From NCBI GenBank assembly GCA_030589835.1, contig JAUUZS010000202.1, positions 1 through 7,414 of the forward strand: a stretch of DNA of 7,414 nt, given 5' to 3'. Below the pieces are notes generated by a model. That model saw only the letters and a list, made by a program, of their open reading frames with translations, was not told the DNA's origin and made no database searches. Origin of the DNA: Cyclobacteriaceae bacterium. GTDB taxonomy: Bacteria > Bacteroidota > Bacteroidia > Cytophagales > Cyclobacteriaceae. This document shows, piece after piece, positions 1-7,209 of this stretch (its first letter is position 1; each line of letters opens with the position of its first letter). The position numbers were made by a program, and so were the translations under genes.

Positions 1-205
1 CGGCAGGTTTCAGGTCGGATAAATTTTTGATGAAATCCTCAATGCTGACGATCTTTGGCGACCAGATAGGCTTGGCGATTCGGACAGAAAGGTATTTCCG
101 GAAAAATAAACCCGCTCTTCGATTGGGAAAAACTATAGTGACCTCATCATTTGCACCTGCTTGACGGCTCAAAACTACCTCGACAATTTCTTCTAAAAAT
201 TTCAT
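1..205 (-). CDS. addB: AddB-type PD-(D/E)XK nuclease subunit, N-terminal part (partial, runs off the window)
   Basis: Only the first 68 codons are inside the window; the gene continues beyond base 1. The ATG at 205-203 begins one base after the TGA stop (209-207) of the upstream helicase gene. The visible protein contains IVFPNRRAGLFFRKYL (residues 24-39), then KPIWSPKIVSIEDFI (45-59). This pairing is the hallmark N-terminus of the roughly 900-1000 residue AddB-like proteins that Bacteroidota encode beside an AddA-like helicase. In the known family the protein is the partner subunit of the AddAB helicase-nuclease, with an inactive helicase-like core and a C-terminal nuclease domain; neither is visible here. 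No Walker A (GxxGxGKT) occurs in the first 68 residues, unlike Bacillus AddB. This suggests a RecC-like, non-ATP-binding N-terminus (inference). There is no Shine-Dalgarno sequence; the spacing points to translational coupling with the helicase gene. The identity rests on a short but distinctive stretch. Confidence 0.85.
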   Translation of the reverse strand, partial: MKFLEEIVEVVLSRQAGANDEVTIVFPNRRAGLFFRKYLSVRIAKPIWSPKIVSIEDFIKNLSDLKPA

Positions 206-206
206 A

Positions 207-3200
207 TCAGGCGACTTTAATCACTTTATTCAACGCTATATACAGCAGGTGAGCCTCAACATTCTGATACCCCATTTCGTCAAGCAGATTCTTGTATTCC
301 AGCACTTGCTTTGTATCATTTGATTTTTCCTTGCCCGTTTTGAAATCGATAATTATTGCCTTTTTTCCTTTAAGAAGTACACGATCAGGACGTTTTGGAT
401 AATCATCTTGGACGATAATTGACACTTCAGCTTTTACTTCCCAATCCGTATTAAACCAATTTTGAACCTGAGGATTTGAAAATATTACGCTCAGCTGATC
501 AATTAATGTTTGTCCTTCCTTTTTAGAGATTAGTCCTTCCATTTGATAACCGTCTACTATAAGCTCAGCTTCTTTCTCATTTTTTATTTTAGACAAGATT
601 TCGTGAACCAAAAGACCGTAATTGATTTTTGCTTTCTGCTCCGAAGCATCAAGGTCGAAAAATAAAGTGCCTTTTTTGCGAATAGCAATTTTTTCTCTCC
701 AGTCTGAGGACTCATATTTAGCGGTTTTGCCGGCTTGATTATTGGCTGTTGATTTACTTTTCGCCTCTTCCAGCGAACCGATGGAATATCTTATTACAGA
801 ATCATCTTCCTCCTGCGATACCAGATCATCAACCTGCCCAACCCTCTCAATACCTTTTATGACTAAATCCCCGGCATTTTTTAGTCCTGAGGATGGCGGG
901 GGGCAATTGATCCTGAGGAAGGTTTCGGCACGAGTAAGGGCTACATAGAGTAAATTCAGATTATCGATATACGCTTTGAACATTTCCTCAAAATAATCAC
1001 GCGCAAAGTAGCTCTGTTCCAGCCTACTACTGTATTTTATAGGCATATGTCCAATATCCGAAAAGGGTTTCTGATCGATTTTACACCACAAAAAATTATC
1101 CTTTGTGGCATCATGATCAAGTTTCCAGTCGCAAAACGGCACCAAAACCGCTTTGAATTCCAGTCCTTTAGACTTATGAATTGTCAGGACGCGGATGGCA
1201 TTGATGGCGTCCGGCATTTGTATGGATTTCCGTTTGCCTTTATCTTCCCACCAAACAAGGAAGTCATTAATGTCTTTGCTTTCGTTAGAAAAATATTCCA
1301 GCACCAAATCTTGAAATGCCTGTAAATATCCTTTATTTTGAGCATTTCCCAGGTTGAACAATTGAATAATGCGTTCTATCATTTCATACACAGGCAACCT
1401 GATCAGGGAATCCATTTCTTCAAAAAAGGCTTTTGGCAGTACCTTTCCGTCCAGAATGAACTGTAGGTCTTCATTGGTCGGTTTGGCTTTTTCGCCCCCC
1501 TGAAGATGTTGATGATTGTAGCATATTTCTGCAAAGGAAATTTTATCTTCAGGATTCAAACAATATTTAATGGTATTGATCAACAAGCGGATCACAGAGG
1601 CATTGCCCAGGAAAAGGGATTCGCTAGAGATGGCGTCGTAGCAATATCCCTCTTTTGCGTCAGGCGCCTTTTTGTGCTTGATCATCTTTTCGATAACCCG
1701 TTTGCCCTCATCACTTTTTCGCACTAGAACGGCAATATCCCGAGCTTCAAAGCCTGCATCCTGAAGTCGCTCAATAACTATGGGAAGCTTATCCAAGACA
1801 CATTCTTTCCATGGGGTATTCGCACCTTTCTGATGTACAACTAACTCGATCCTGCCTTTTGACGGCTCCATGTTTTTGTCTGTTACCTTTTGCTTTACAT
1901 CTTTATAAAGGTTTTCAACGTCCTCTGACATTTTCGTTAAAACCGTCTTTTCATTTTCAGGTAAGCTTAGTTCATTGATTTTACTTTTAAATTCACCATG
2001 GATGAGTGAGGGCAGGAAGCTAAAAATTTCATTGTTAAATTCAATAATTTTTCGGGCACTGCGCCAATTTGTGCCTAACTTTTTTTCGGAGGGTTTGTAT
2101 CTTGAAAGGTCCTCATTGACTTGGTTAAGAATCAGGTTCCAATCCCCACCACGCCAGCGGTATATGGATTGTTTTCCATCGCCGACCAGCAAGCTTTTAT
2201 CATCCTGAGCCAGACCATTTTCAATAAGCGGCTTAAAATTATACCATTGATATGCAGAGGTATCCTGGAATTCATCGATCAAATAATGTCGGTACCAGGT
2301 GCCGGTCTTTTCATAGATAAATGGAGTCTCATTTTCAGCGATAATTTCTTTTAGAAATATGGCCACGTCAGAAATTAACATGATGTCGTTTTCCTGTCGA
2401 TATTCCTTAAGTTTTACGACGATGTGAGAAAGAATTCCAAAGACATAAAAATTCCTGAGCACCTCAGTAGCTGTCGTATACTCCTGAATGTGGTCGTTGT
2501 AGTACTCAACTAAAGAAATGGTGACTTCCTGGAGTCCCGCTTCAACTACTTGTTGAATCTCAATCTTTTTTGGTGAGGTTTTAGTGCTCCATTTCTCCGG
2601 ATTTGTCACGGCATCCAGCACCCTCGATTTTGGGTCGAATTCCTTTTTATTTATAATCCTATTAAAATATCCTGCTGGGCCAGATGCTTTGAAGGTAAAA
2701 TCATCTTCTGAAAGTCCATATGAAAGCATTAAGTCAATTGCCTTTTTTGCTTTGCCCTTCATGTCCTGTTCAAAGCGGTTTTTAAGTTCTCCGATTTGAT
2801 CGAGATGATTTTTAAATGCTTCCCCCTTTATATGCTGAATGCTTTTTTCTATCGGCCGGAACGATTCTTTAAAAACTTCATTGGCCAGCATTTCTATCTG
2901 GGGCCGAATGTTCCATGATTTGTTATCTTCGACCTTAGCCAATGAAAAATCAACGAGCCAATTGGTCAACTCCTTGTCATCTCCAAGCCCATCAATGATC
3001 TGATCAATCACTTCCTGCTTGATCTTGTCCTGATCCAGCTCAACTTTATAATTCCCAAGCAATCCCAATTCCCTTGCAAAGGACTTCACGATCTTCTGAA
3101 AAAAAGCGTCAATCGTGCTGATGGAAAATTGTGAATATTGATGGAGGATTTTCCCCACTACAAGTTGCGCATTTTTAGCAATGGTCTCATTGGGCAATTC

Positions 3201-3452
3201 AGTCTTTTCGGAAACTTGCTGCAAGAAATCATCATCGTCCCCATTAGCCAGTTTTAATAAAAATGAAAGGATGCGTTCTTTCATTTCCTTGGTCGCCTTG
3301 TTGGTAAATGTAACTGCCAGAATCTTATTAAAAAGATTTGGATCTTTTATTACCAGGGAGACAAATTCCAAGGCTAACTGATAGGTCTTTCCTGATCCGG
3401 CTGAAGAGCGGTAGATGGAAAAGGTTTGCAAGGAAGTGTTTGTTTTTGACAA
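207..3452 (-). CDS. addA: AddA-type UvrD/Rep helicase with C-terminal PD-(D/E)XK nuclease
   Basis: This 1081-residue protein is an ATP-dependent 3'-5' superfamily 1A helicase fused to a nuclease, acting in the cytoplasm on double-strand-break ends before RecA loading. Helicase motifs in order: Walker A AGSGKT (18-23), motif Ia VTFTNKATKEMKERI (47-61), Walker B LIDEFQDT (391-398), motif III LVGDGKQSIYRWRGGD (422-437), motif IV GTNWRSA (460-466), motif V TIHKSKGLEF (757-766), motif VI LLYVALTRA (834-842). The C-terminal nuclease looks intact: H950 in YGLLVHEIL, D1023 in RPDR, D1036 and K1038 in IIDFKTGK, and a QVLEY motif (1049-1053). Length and layout match AddA-like proteins of Bacteroidota. 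The predicted start at 3452-3450 is TTG. The frame is open up to a TAA at 3533-3531 with no ATG or GTG between, and the first internal ATG (codon 57) lies beyond Walker A. A second TTG (3431-3429) is the alternative start. It is followed by the addB-type gene with a one-base gap, so the two form an operon. Confidence 0.95.
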   Translation of the reverse strand: MSKTNTSLQTFSIYRSSAGSGKTYQLALEFVSLVIKDPNLFNKILAVTFTNKATKEMKERILSFLLKLANGDDDDFLQQVSEKTELPNETIAKNAQLVVGKILHQYSQFSISTIDAFFQKIVKSFARELGLLGNYKVELDQDKIKQEVIDQIIDGLGDDKELTNWLVDFSLAKVEDNKSWNIRPQIEMLANEVFKESFRPIEKSIQHIKGEAFKNHLDQIGELKNRFEQDMKGKAKKAIDLMLSYGLSEDDFTFKASGPAGYFNRIINKKEFDPKSRVLDAVTNPEKWSTKTSPKKIEIQQVVEAGLQEVTISLVEYYNDHIQEYTTATEVLRNFYVFGILSHIVVKLKEYRQENDIMLISDVAIFLKEIIAENETPFIYEKTGTWYRHYLIDEFQDTSAYQWYNFKPLIENGLAQDDKSLLVGDGKQSIYRWRGGDWNLILNQVNEDLSRYKPSEKKLGTNWRSARKIIEFNNEIFSFLPSLIHGEFKSKINELSLPENEKTVLTKMSEDVENLYKDVKQKVTDKNMEPSKGRIELVVHQKGANTPWKECVLDKLPIVIERLQDAGFEARDIAVLVRKSDEGKRVIEKMIKHKKAPDAKEGYCYDAISSESLFLGNASVIRLLINTIKYCLNPEDKISFAEICYNHQHLQGGEKAKPTNEDLQFILDGKVLPKAFFEEMDSLIRLPVYEMIERIIQLFNLGNAQNKGYLQAFQDLVLEYFSNESKDINDFLVWWEDKGKRKSIQMPDAINAIRVLTIHKSKGLEFKAVLVPFCDWKLDHDATKDNFLWCKIDQKPFSDIGHMPIKYSSRLEQSYFARDYFEEMFKAYIDNLNLLYVALTRAETFLRINCPPPSSGLKNAGDLVIKGIERVGQVDDLVSQEEDDSVIRYSIGSLEEAKSKSTANNQAGKTAKYESSDWREKIAIRKKGTLFFDLDASEQKAKINYGLLVHEILSKIKNEKEAELIVDGYQMEGLISKKEGQTLIDQLSVIFSNPQVQNWFNTDWEVKAEVSIIVQDDYPKRPDRVLLKGKKAIIIDFKTGKEKSNDTKQVLEYKNLLDEMGYQNVEAHLLYIALNKVIKVA

Positions 3453-3492
3453 TCTATAAAGAAATTTTATTAAAAAATTCTCAAAGGCTTCA

Positions 3493-3523
3493 CAAAGCTT
3501 TATGTAACGTATTATTAAGCAAA
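3493..3523 (-). promoter_or_regulatory. Possible Bacteroidota-type promoter of the addA-addB operon
   Basis: On the minus strand TTTG (3523-3520) is followed, after exactly 19 bases, by AAGCTTTG (3500-3493). The Bacteroidota sigma-ABfr consensus is TTTG at -33 and TAnnTTTG at -7, spaced about 19-21 bases. The upstream element fits perfectly and the downstream element differs only at its first T. Transcription would start near 3486-3488 and give a leader of about 35 bases to the TTG start codon. This is a pattern match only; short AT-rich motifs recur by chance. Confidence 0.4.
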
Positions 3524-3534
3524 TTAATATTTAA

Positions 3535-3556
3535 TTGATGAATATAAGTTCATCGA
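3535..3556. repeat. Imperfect inverted repeat upstream of the addA promoter
   Basis: GATGAA (3537-3542) and TTCATC (3549-3554) are exact reverse complements around a six-base loop, TATAAG. The arms extend one more pair (3535/3556) across one mismatch that would be a G-U wobble in RNA. It lies about 12 bases upstream of the putative -33 element. It could be an operator or a weak terminator of upstream transcription, but there is no T-run and no conserved site I recognise. Confidence 0.35.
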
Positions 3557-3615
3557 GGCCCATTTCTTTTGTACATAATTCATATGTGAGAAAACCCGGA
3601 TCATGATTGTATCTT

Positions 3616-3629
3616 TTATTTATAAATAA
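3616..3629. repeat. 14-base perfect palindrome (TTATTTATAAATAA)
   Basis: The sequence equals its own reverse complement over 14 bases. A second perfect palindrome, TTTCCGGAAA, follows at 3635-3644. Both lie in non-coding DNA between the susD remnant and the addA promoter. They could be binding sites for a dimeric protein, or chance products of AT-rich sequence. Nothing ties them to a known regulator. Confidence 0.4.
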
Positions 3630-3674
3630 GGAAGTTTCCGGAAATTAACCTGAATACAAACCTGTTATCAGGAA

Positions 3675-3830
3675 TCACCTGTTTTGCACTAAGTTGCCTT
3701 TGCTTAAATCTATTTGACGCTGTGGAATAGGATAATTTACGTCTTCAGGGCCAACTGTGGCATTATAATAATGAGCATGCCCCCATTCCATCGTCTTTTC
3801 ATATGCAAGAATACGGTTTAATTGCCCCAT
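3675..3830 (-). pseudogene. RagB/SusD-family protein, C-terminal remnant
   Basis: A frame from ATG 3830-3828 to TGA 3677-3675 encodes 51 residues. It contains LNRILAYEKTMEWG (4-17), VGPEDVNYPIPQRQIDL (26-42) and the ending SKGNLVQNR. This matches the usual end of SusD-like lipoproteins, where a Y-x-I-P-x-x-E/Q-I-D-L-S motif precedes a final QNPGY-like tail. SusD proteins bind glycans or other nutrients at the outer surface and sit as lids on SusC TonB-dependent transporters. They are normally 450-600 residues, so at least 85 percent of the gene is missing. The frame stays open upstream through the terminator-like hairpin until a TAA at 3887-3885, and the extra codons do not resemble SusD. I infer a truncated, non-functional 3' end left by a deletion or rearrangement. 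Translation as a small peptide cannot be excluded but has no visible support. Confidence 0.8.
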
Positions 3831-3860
3831 GATATAATTAAATAAGAATTTAGTCCCCTC

Positions 3861-3890
3861 TGAAAAGCCCCTTTTAGGGGTGTTTTACTT
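3861..3890 (-). terminator. Probable intrinsic terminator of the VCBS lipoprotein gene
   Basis: On the minus strand CCCC (3880-3877), loop TAAAA, and GGGG (3871-3868) form a stem, followed by C and TTTT (3866-3863). The TTTT can also pair with AAAA at 3886-3883 around a small bulge. The stem begins about 35 bases after the TAA stop of the VCBS gene. The T-run on this strand is short; the plus-strand reading is followed by TGTTTTACTTTT, so it could work in both directions. No convergent plus-strand gene is visible. Confidence 0.5.
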
Positions 3891-3921
3891 TTCGGTGCGG
3901 TCTAAGAATTATAAATTACAA

Positions 3922-6900
3922 TTAGTTCCCCGTAATCGAAAAAGTTTCTACTTTATCCCGATTAAAACCTGCAACCAGCAAAGGATTTTCTCCATCAAAA
4001 AATAGTAATGATTCTACCATACCTTGTAACACCAAACCACTTTGAGATGGTGTTCTTAAATCAGATAGAGGTTTCTCATTTTTACTCAATAATATTAATC
4101 CTTTATTCGAATCGTAATACCCTGTGCTCACATCATAGGTATAGTCATTTCCTGCTAAAATCACATCTGGAAAGGCGTCGTTGTTAAAATCATGCACCAC
4201 AGTCTTTTTTATCGGTGCCACCTGTGCCACTTTGGGCAACTCTTCCCATTTGAATTTTCCCTGGTCATTCCATAATACATAGCTCGACGTAGTATTCACC
4301 TTAAATTGATATATCATTCTTTCTTTAATAGAAGCATCAAAAATATCATCTATTGTTGCAAAGCTGAATGATTTATAATCATTATATTTTTTAGCTATTA
4401 AGGGGATTTGAGCAACCAGTTCGTCATAATAATTAATAGGGTACTCCTTCATGATATCATTTTCATCCTTCCAATAGGCAGTGGATACCGGATCGAGTGT
4501 TCCGTTCATATCGAAATCAATGGCGTATAAATTCATTGGATACTCATCGCTAACGTGAAACCGGTGATTATTTCCGAGGTTGCCCAACAGGTAATCGTCA
4601 TCGCCATCCTGATCAAAATCGCCAGCAGTGATGGAATACCACAAGCCATGATTTCCTTCTATTTCTGGTATTTCCTGACTTAGAAAACGTTCGCCATTTA
4701 CATTCTTCATGATTGAAATAGTGTTCCACTCCCGGGCAATGAGCAAGTCTTCCCAGCCATCGCCGTCATAATCACTCCAAATGGCGTCGGTAGTCATGCC
4801 AATATTAAAATTCAAGGTATTCTCCGCTTTATATTCTCCGTTTTCATTAATAAGTATCCAGGAATCTGTTGCAAGAGGATACATCTCTTTCTTTATTCTG
4901 GAACCAATAAATAGGTCTGTATCCCCATCGTGATCAAAATCGAATGGCCTGACCACAGAAGCTGAAAACCCCGGAATTGGAAGGGTATGTGGGATAAAGA
5001 TCCCATCACTATTTTCGTATAACATATGTTTATATTCTTCTTCCTTTGGATTTTGATATCCTCCGGCAACAGCAATAATATCATTGTCGCCGTCATTATC
5101 ATAATCAATTATTGCCAGATCGGCTTCCGCAAAATCTTTCTTTTCTGTAAGTCCTTCTATACTAATTTCTTCGAAACCTTTCTTATTTCTGATGTATACT
5201 TTGGTAGGTAAAGTAATGGTAGAACCGATAATGATATCATCCAAATGATCTCCATTTATATCTCCTTTTGCCATACGTGGACCTATTTGTGAGAATTTAT
5301 GCGGCATAATATTCTGCTTATTTAAAAAATCAATGTAATCTTCTTGCTCATGGGTATAATTTATGATGCTATCAAGTTTTTCAAATAAAGTATTTGAAGA
5401 GGAGGTACCTTGCTCGATTTTACTCATGACGGAATTCATCTGATCGATTTCTATCATCTGATTTACCGAAATATCCTTCATGGTAATTGTTTTGTCGCCA
5501 TCAGGCCAGGTTACTTTGATGGAATCAACCATTTTTTGATCCGAAAGGCCAAAGTGTACAACGGGATCTACTGATGAAATATAGCCCCTGGACAGAAAGT
5601 GTTCCTGAAACTGATAGTTCCCATCTGCCCACAATTCAACTTTTGATCCGAAGGCCAACTTATTTTCATTATTACCATGAAGCTTTATTTTTATGTAATT
5701 GGCACCTTTTTTTGATTTCTCAACCGTACTATTCCGGTATATGAATGCTTTATCGTTTATGTTATTTACCACATAGTCAAGATCTCCGTCATTATCCAAA
5801 TCAGCAAAAGCCGCCCCATACGAATAGGACCGAACAGGCTCAAACCACTCAGCCGATTTCTTTGTAAACATGTAATCTCCATCATTCTCAAAGGCATAAT
5901 TATATGCTTTGACCGATGGAGCCCTACTCATTACGTGCTGCTCGCTAGCGACAAATCCGAACACTTCTGCCTTATACTTGGTCCAGTCTTTGTCTGTAAG
6001 GTCTTTTGGATAGCCATTCGAAATCAATAAATCTTTATCTCCATCATTATCATAATCTGCAAAAAGTGGTGACCAGCTCCATTCGGTCTCATAAATGCCC
6101 ATCATTTGACCCACCTCGCTATACGGAACCATGTCACCGTTTGAAAAACCATTGTGTACGTGAAGCATATTTCTCAAGTATTGATGTTCGTATCCAAATT
6201 TTTCGTCATATATATAAAAAATATAACTGAAGCCGTTGATGGTTTGCCTTTTCTTGTAATAATATTCGGGCATCATATCCAGGGTAAACATATCGGGAAG
6301 GCCATCATTATTGATATCGGCCATATCGTTGCCCATTGAAGATTTTGTCTGGTAGGATAAGTATGTCGCTATTTCATTTTTGAATGTGCCATCGCCCTGA
6401 TTAATATAAAGCAGGTCATTGGACACATAATCGTTGGAAACGTAAATATCCGGATAACCGTCTTTATTCACATCACCCAAGGCCAAGCCCAGGCCAAATC
6501 CTTCATAAATGATGCCCGCCTCAAGGGTGACATCGCTAAAAGTGTCGTCGCCATTGTTTCGGTAAAGCTTGTCGTTGCTGATCGCGCTGCCATCAAGGAT
6601 CTTCTCCCGATAGCTTGCGGAGAGCCTCTCCGTCACAAAATTATTTAATAAATAAAGGTCCAGATCGCCATCCCGGTCATAATCAAAAAAGGCTGAGTGT
6701 ACACCATAACTCTCATCTGCGATCCCATATTTCGCTGCTTTTTCTTCAAAAACCAGTTGACCGTCACTTTGAGTACCTTTATTTATCCAAAGTGTGTTTC
6801 TCCTTTTTTCGGGTTCGTCGTATGCGGTACATGTGAAATACAAATCAATCAAACCATCGCTGTTTATATCAACAATAGATACCCCACTATACCACTGACT

Positions 6901-7209
6901 GCTATCCTGCCCTACCAGACTTTGCGTAATATCCAAGAACTTAAAATTTCCCTGATTGAGATATATCCTTGTGGCTACCTGATTTCCTGTAAAGACTATA
7001 TCCTGCAAATCGTCATTGTTAAGATCAGCAATTCCCACACCGGCTCCATTATAGATATATTCGAAATTCATTACATGAAGACTATCCGTTTCCACGATGG
7101 TATTTTCAAAATCAACTCCGGTATGAGTTGAAGTCAAAAGCTCAAATTTTGGCTTTTTCGAGCAGGAAAAAAGGATAGTAAGAAGAATTAAAAGGTAATA
7201 GTGCTTCAT
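3922..7209 (-). CDS. VCBS/FG-GAP repeat lipoprotein with central ASPIC/UnbV domain
   Basis: This 1095-residue secreted protein starts with a lipoprotein signal: hydrophobic residues 4-15 and lipobox LFSC with C16, so membrane anchoring and a Bacteroidota cell-envelope location are expected. Fourteen EF-hand-like DxDxDGxxD calcium motifs begin at residues 62, 114, 176, 246, 298, 385 and 470, then 650, 702, 757, 813, 864, 898 and 1007. Between the groups lies an ASPIC/UnbV domain (about 503-588: FGSKVELW, SRGYISS, VVHFGL, VTWPDG). After it come the family's usual linker (DF..Q, PHKFSQIGPRMAKGD) and, at the end, LYAIDFD, ATIDDIF and AQVAPI segments. This layout matches CRTAC-type VCBS proteins that Bacteroidota often encode next to SusC/SusD pairs. 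Ligand and function are unknown; binding of glycans or surface partners is inference. The ATG at 7209-7207 places the signal peptide correctly; no Shine-Dalgarno sequence is seen. The only SusD trace nearby is the remnant downstream. Confidence 0.93.
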   Translation of the reverse strand: MKHYYLLILLTILFSCSKKPKFELLTSTHTGVDFENTIVETDSLHVMNFEYIYNGAGVGIADLNNDDLQDIVFTGNQVATRIYLNQGNFKFLDITQSLVGQDSSQWYSGVSIVDINSDGLIDLYFTCTAYDEPEKRRNTLWINKGTQSDGQLVFEEKAAKYGIADESYGVHSAFFDYDRDGDLDLYLLNNFVTERLSASYREKILDGSAISNDKLYRNNGDDTFSDVTLEAGIIYEGFGLGLALGDVNKDGYPDIYVSNDYVSNDLLYINQGDGTFKNEIATYLSYQTKSSMGNDMADINNDGLPDMFTLDMMPEYYYKKRQTINGFSYIFYIYDEKFGYEHQYLRNMLHVHNGFSNGDMVPYSEVGQMMGIYETEWSWSPLFADYDNDGDKDLLISNGYPKDLTDKDWTKYKAEVFGFVASEQHVMSRAPSVKAYNYAFENDGDYMFTKKSAEWFEPVRSYSYGAAFADLDNDGDLDYVVNNINDKAFIYRNSTVEKSKKGANYIKIKLHGNNENKLAFGSKVELWADGNYQFQEHFLSRGYISSVDPVVHFGLSDQKMVDSIKVTWPDGDKTITMKDISVNQMIEIDQMNSVMSKIEQGTSSSNTLFEKLDSIINYTHEQEDYIDFLNKQNIMPHKFSQIGPRMAKGDINGDHLDDIIIGSTITLPTKVYIRNKKGFEEISIEGLTEKKDFAEADLAIIDYDNDGDNDIIAVAGGYQNPKEEEYKHMLYENSDGIFIPHTLPIPGFSASVVRPFDFDHDGDTDLFIGSRIKKEMYPLATDSWILINENGEYKAENTLNFNIGMTTDAIWSDYDGDGWEDLLIAREWNTISIMKNVNGERFLSQEIPEIEGNHGLWYSITAGDFDQDGDDDYLLGNLGNNHRFHVSDEYPMNLYAIDFDMNGTLDPVSTAYWKDENDIMKEYPINYYDELVAQIPLIAKKYNDYKSFSFATIDDIFDASIKERMIYQFKVNTTSSYVLWNDQGKFKWEELPKVAQVAPIKKTVVHDFNNDAFPDVILAGNDYTYDVSTGYYDSNKGLILLSKNEKPLSDLRTPSQSGLVLQGMVESLLFFDGENPLLVAGFNRDKVETFSITGN

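Larger units (their letters stand above)
3453..3921. other. 469-base gene-poor stretch between the VCBS gene and addA
   Basis: No intact gene is visible here. In transcription order (high to low) it holds a probable terminator after the VCBS gene (3890-3861), the 3' remnant of a susD-type gene (3830-3675), AT-rich sequence with a 14-base perfect palindrome (3616-3629) and a 10-base one (3635-3644), an imperfect inverted repeat (3535-3556), and the likely addA promoter (3523-3493). Two tiny frames, a 22-codon one on the plus strand (3538-3606) and a 25-codon one on the minus strand within about 3528-3606, show no recognisable similarity and are not called. Confidence 0.7.

Noticed and set aside
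1..3452. Reading the helicase-nuclease pair as a phage-defence system
   Set aside because: Domain order, intact AddA nuclease motifs and the AddB-type FPNRRAGLFFRKYL start point to the standard recombination enzyme. No additional defence domains or neighbours are visible.
3338..3538. 66-codon plus-strand frame across the addA start region
   Set aside because: Most of it is antisense to the Walker A and motif Ia region of the helicase, and the translation resembles no known family.
3538..3606. 22-codon plus-strand frame in the intergenic region
   Set aside because: It has no ribosome-binding sequence, no similarity I can recognise, and lies over an inverted repeat.
4602..6685. Recurrent ~20-base DNA motif (for example TCATTATCATAATC at 6044-6057 and near 5093-5106)
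   Set aside because: The copies fall at irregular spacing and in one reading frame, encoding the DxDxDG calcium loops of the VCBS protein. They are coding repeats, not a CRISPR array or intergenic repeat.
6697..7131. 144-codon open frame on the plus strand opposite the VCBS gene start
   Set aside because: It is antisense to a strongly supported coding region whose Asp-rich repeats produce long open frames on the other strand. The translation has no recognisable domain or conserved motif.
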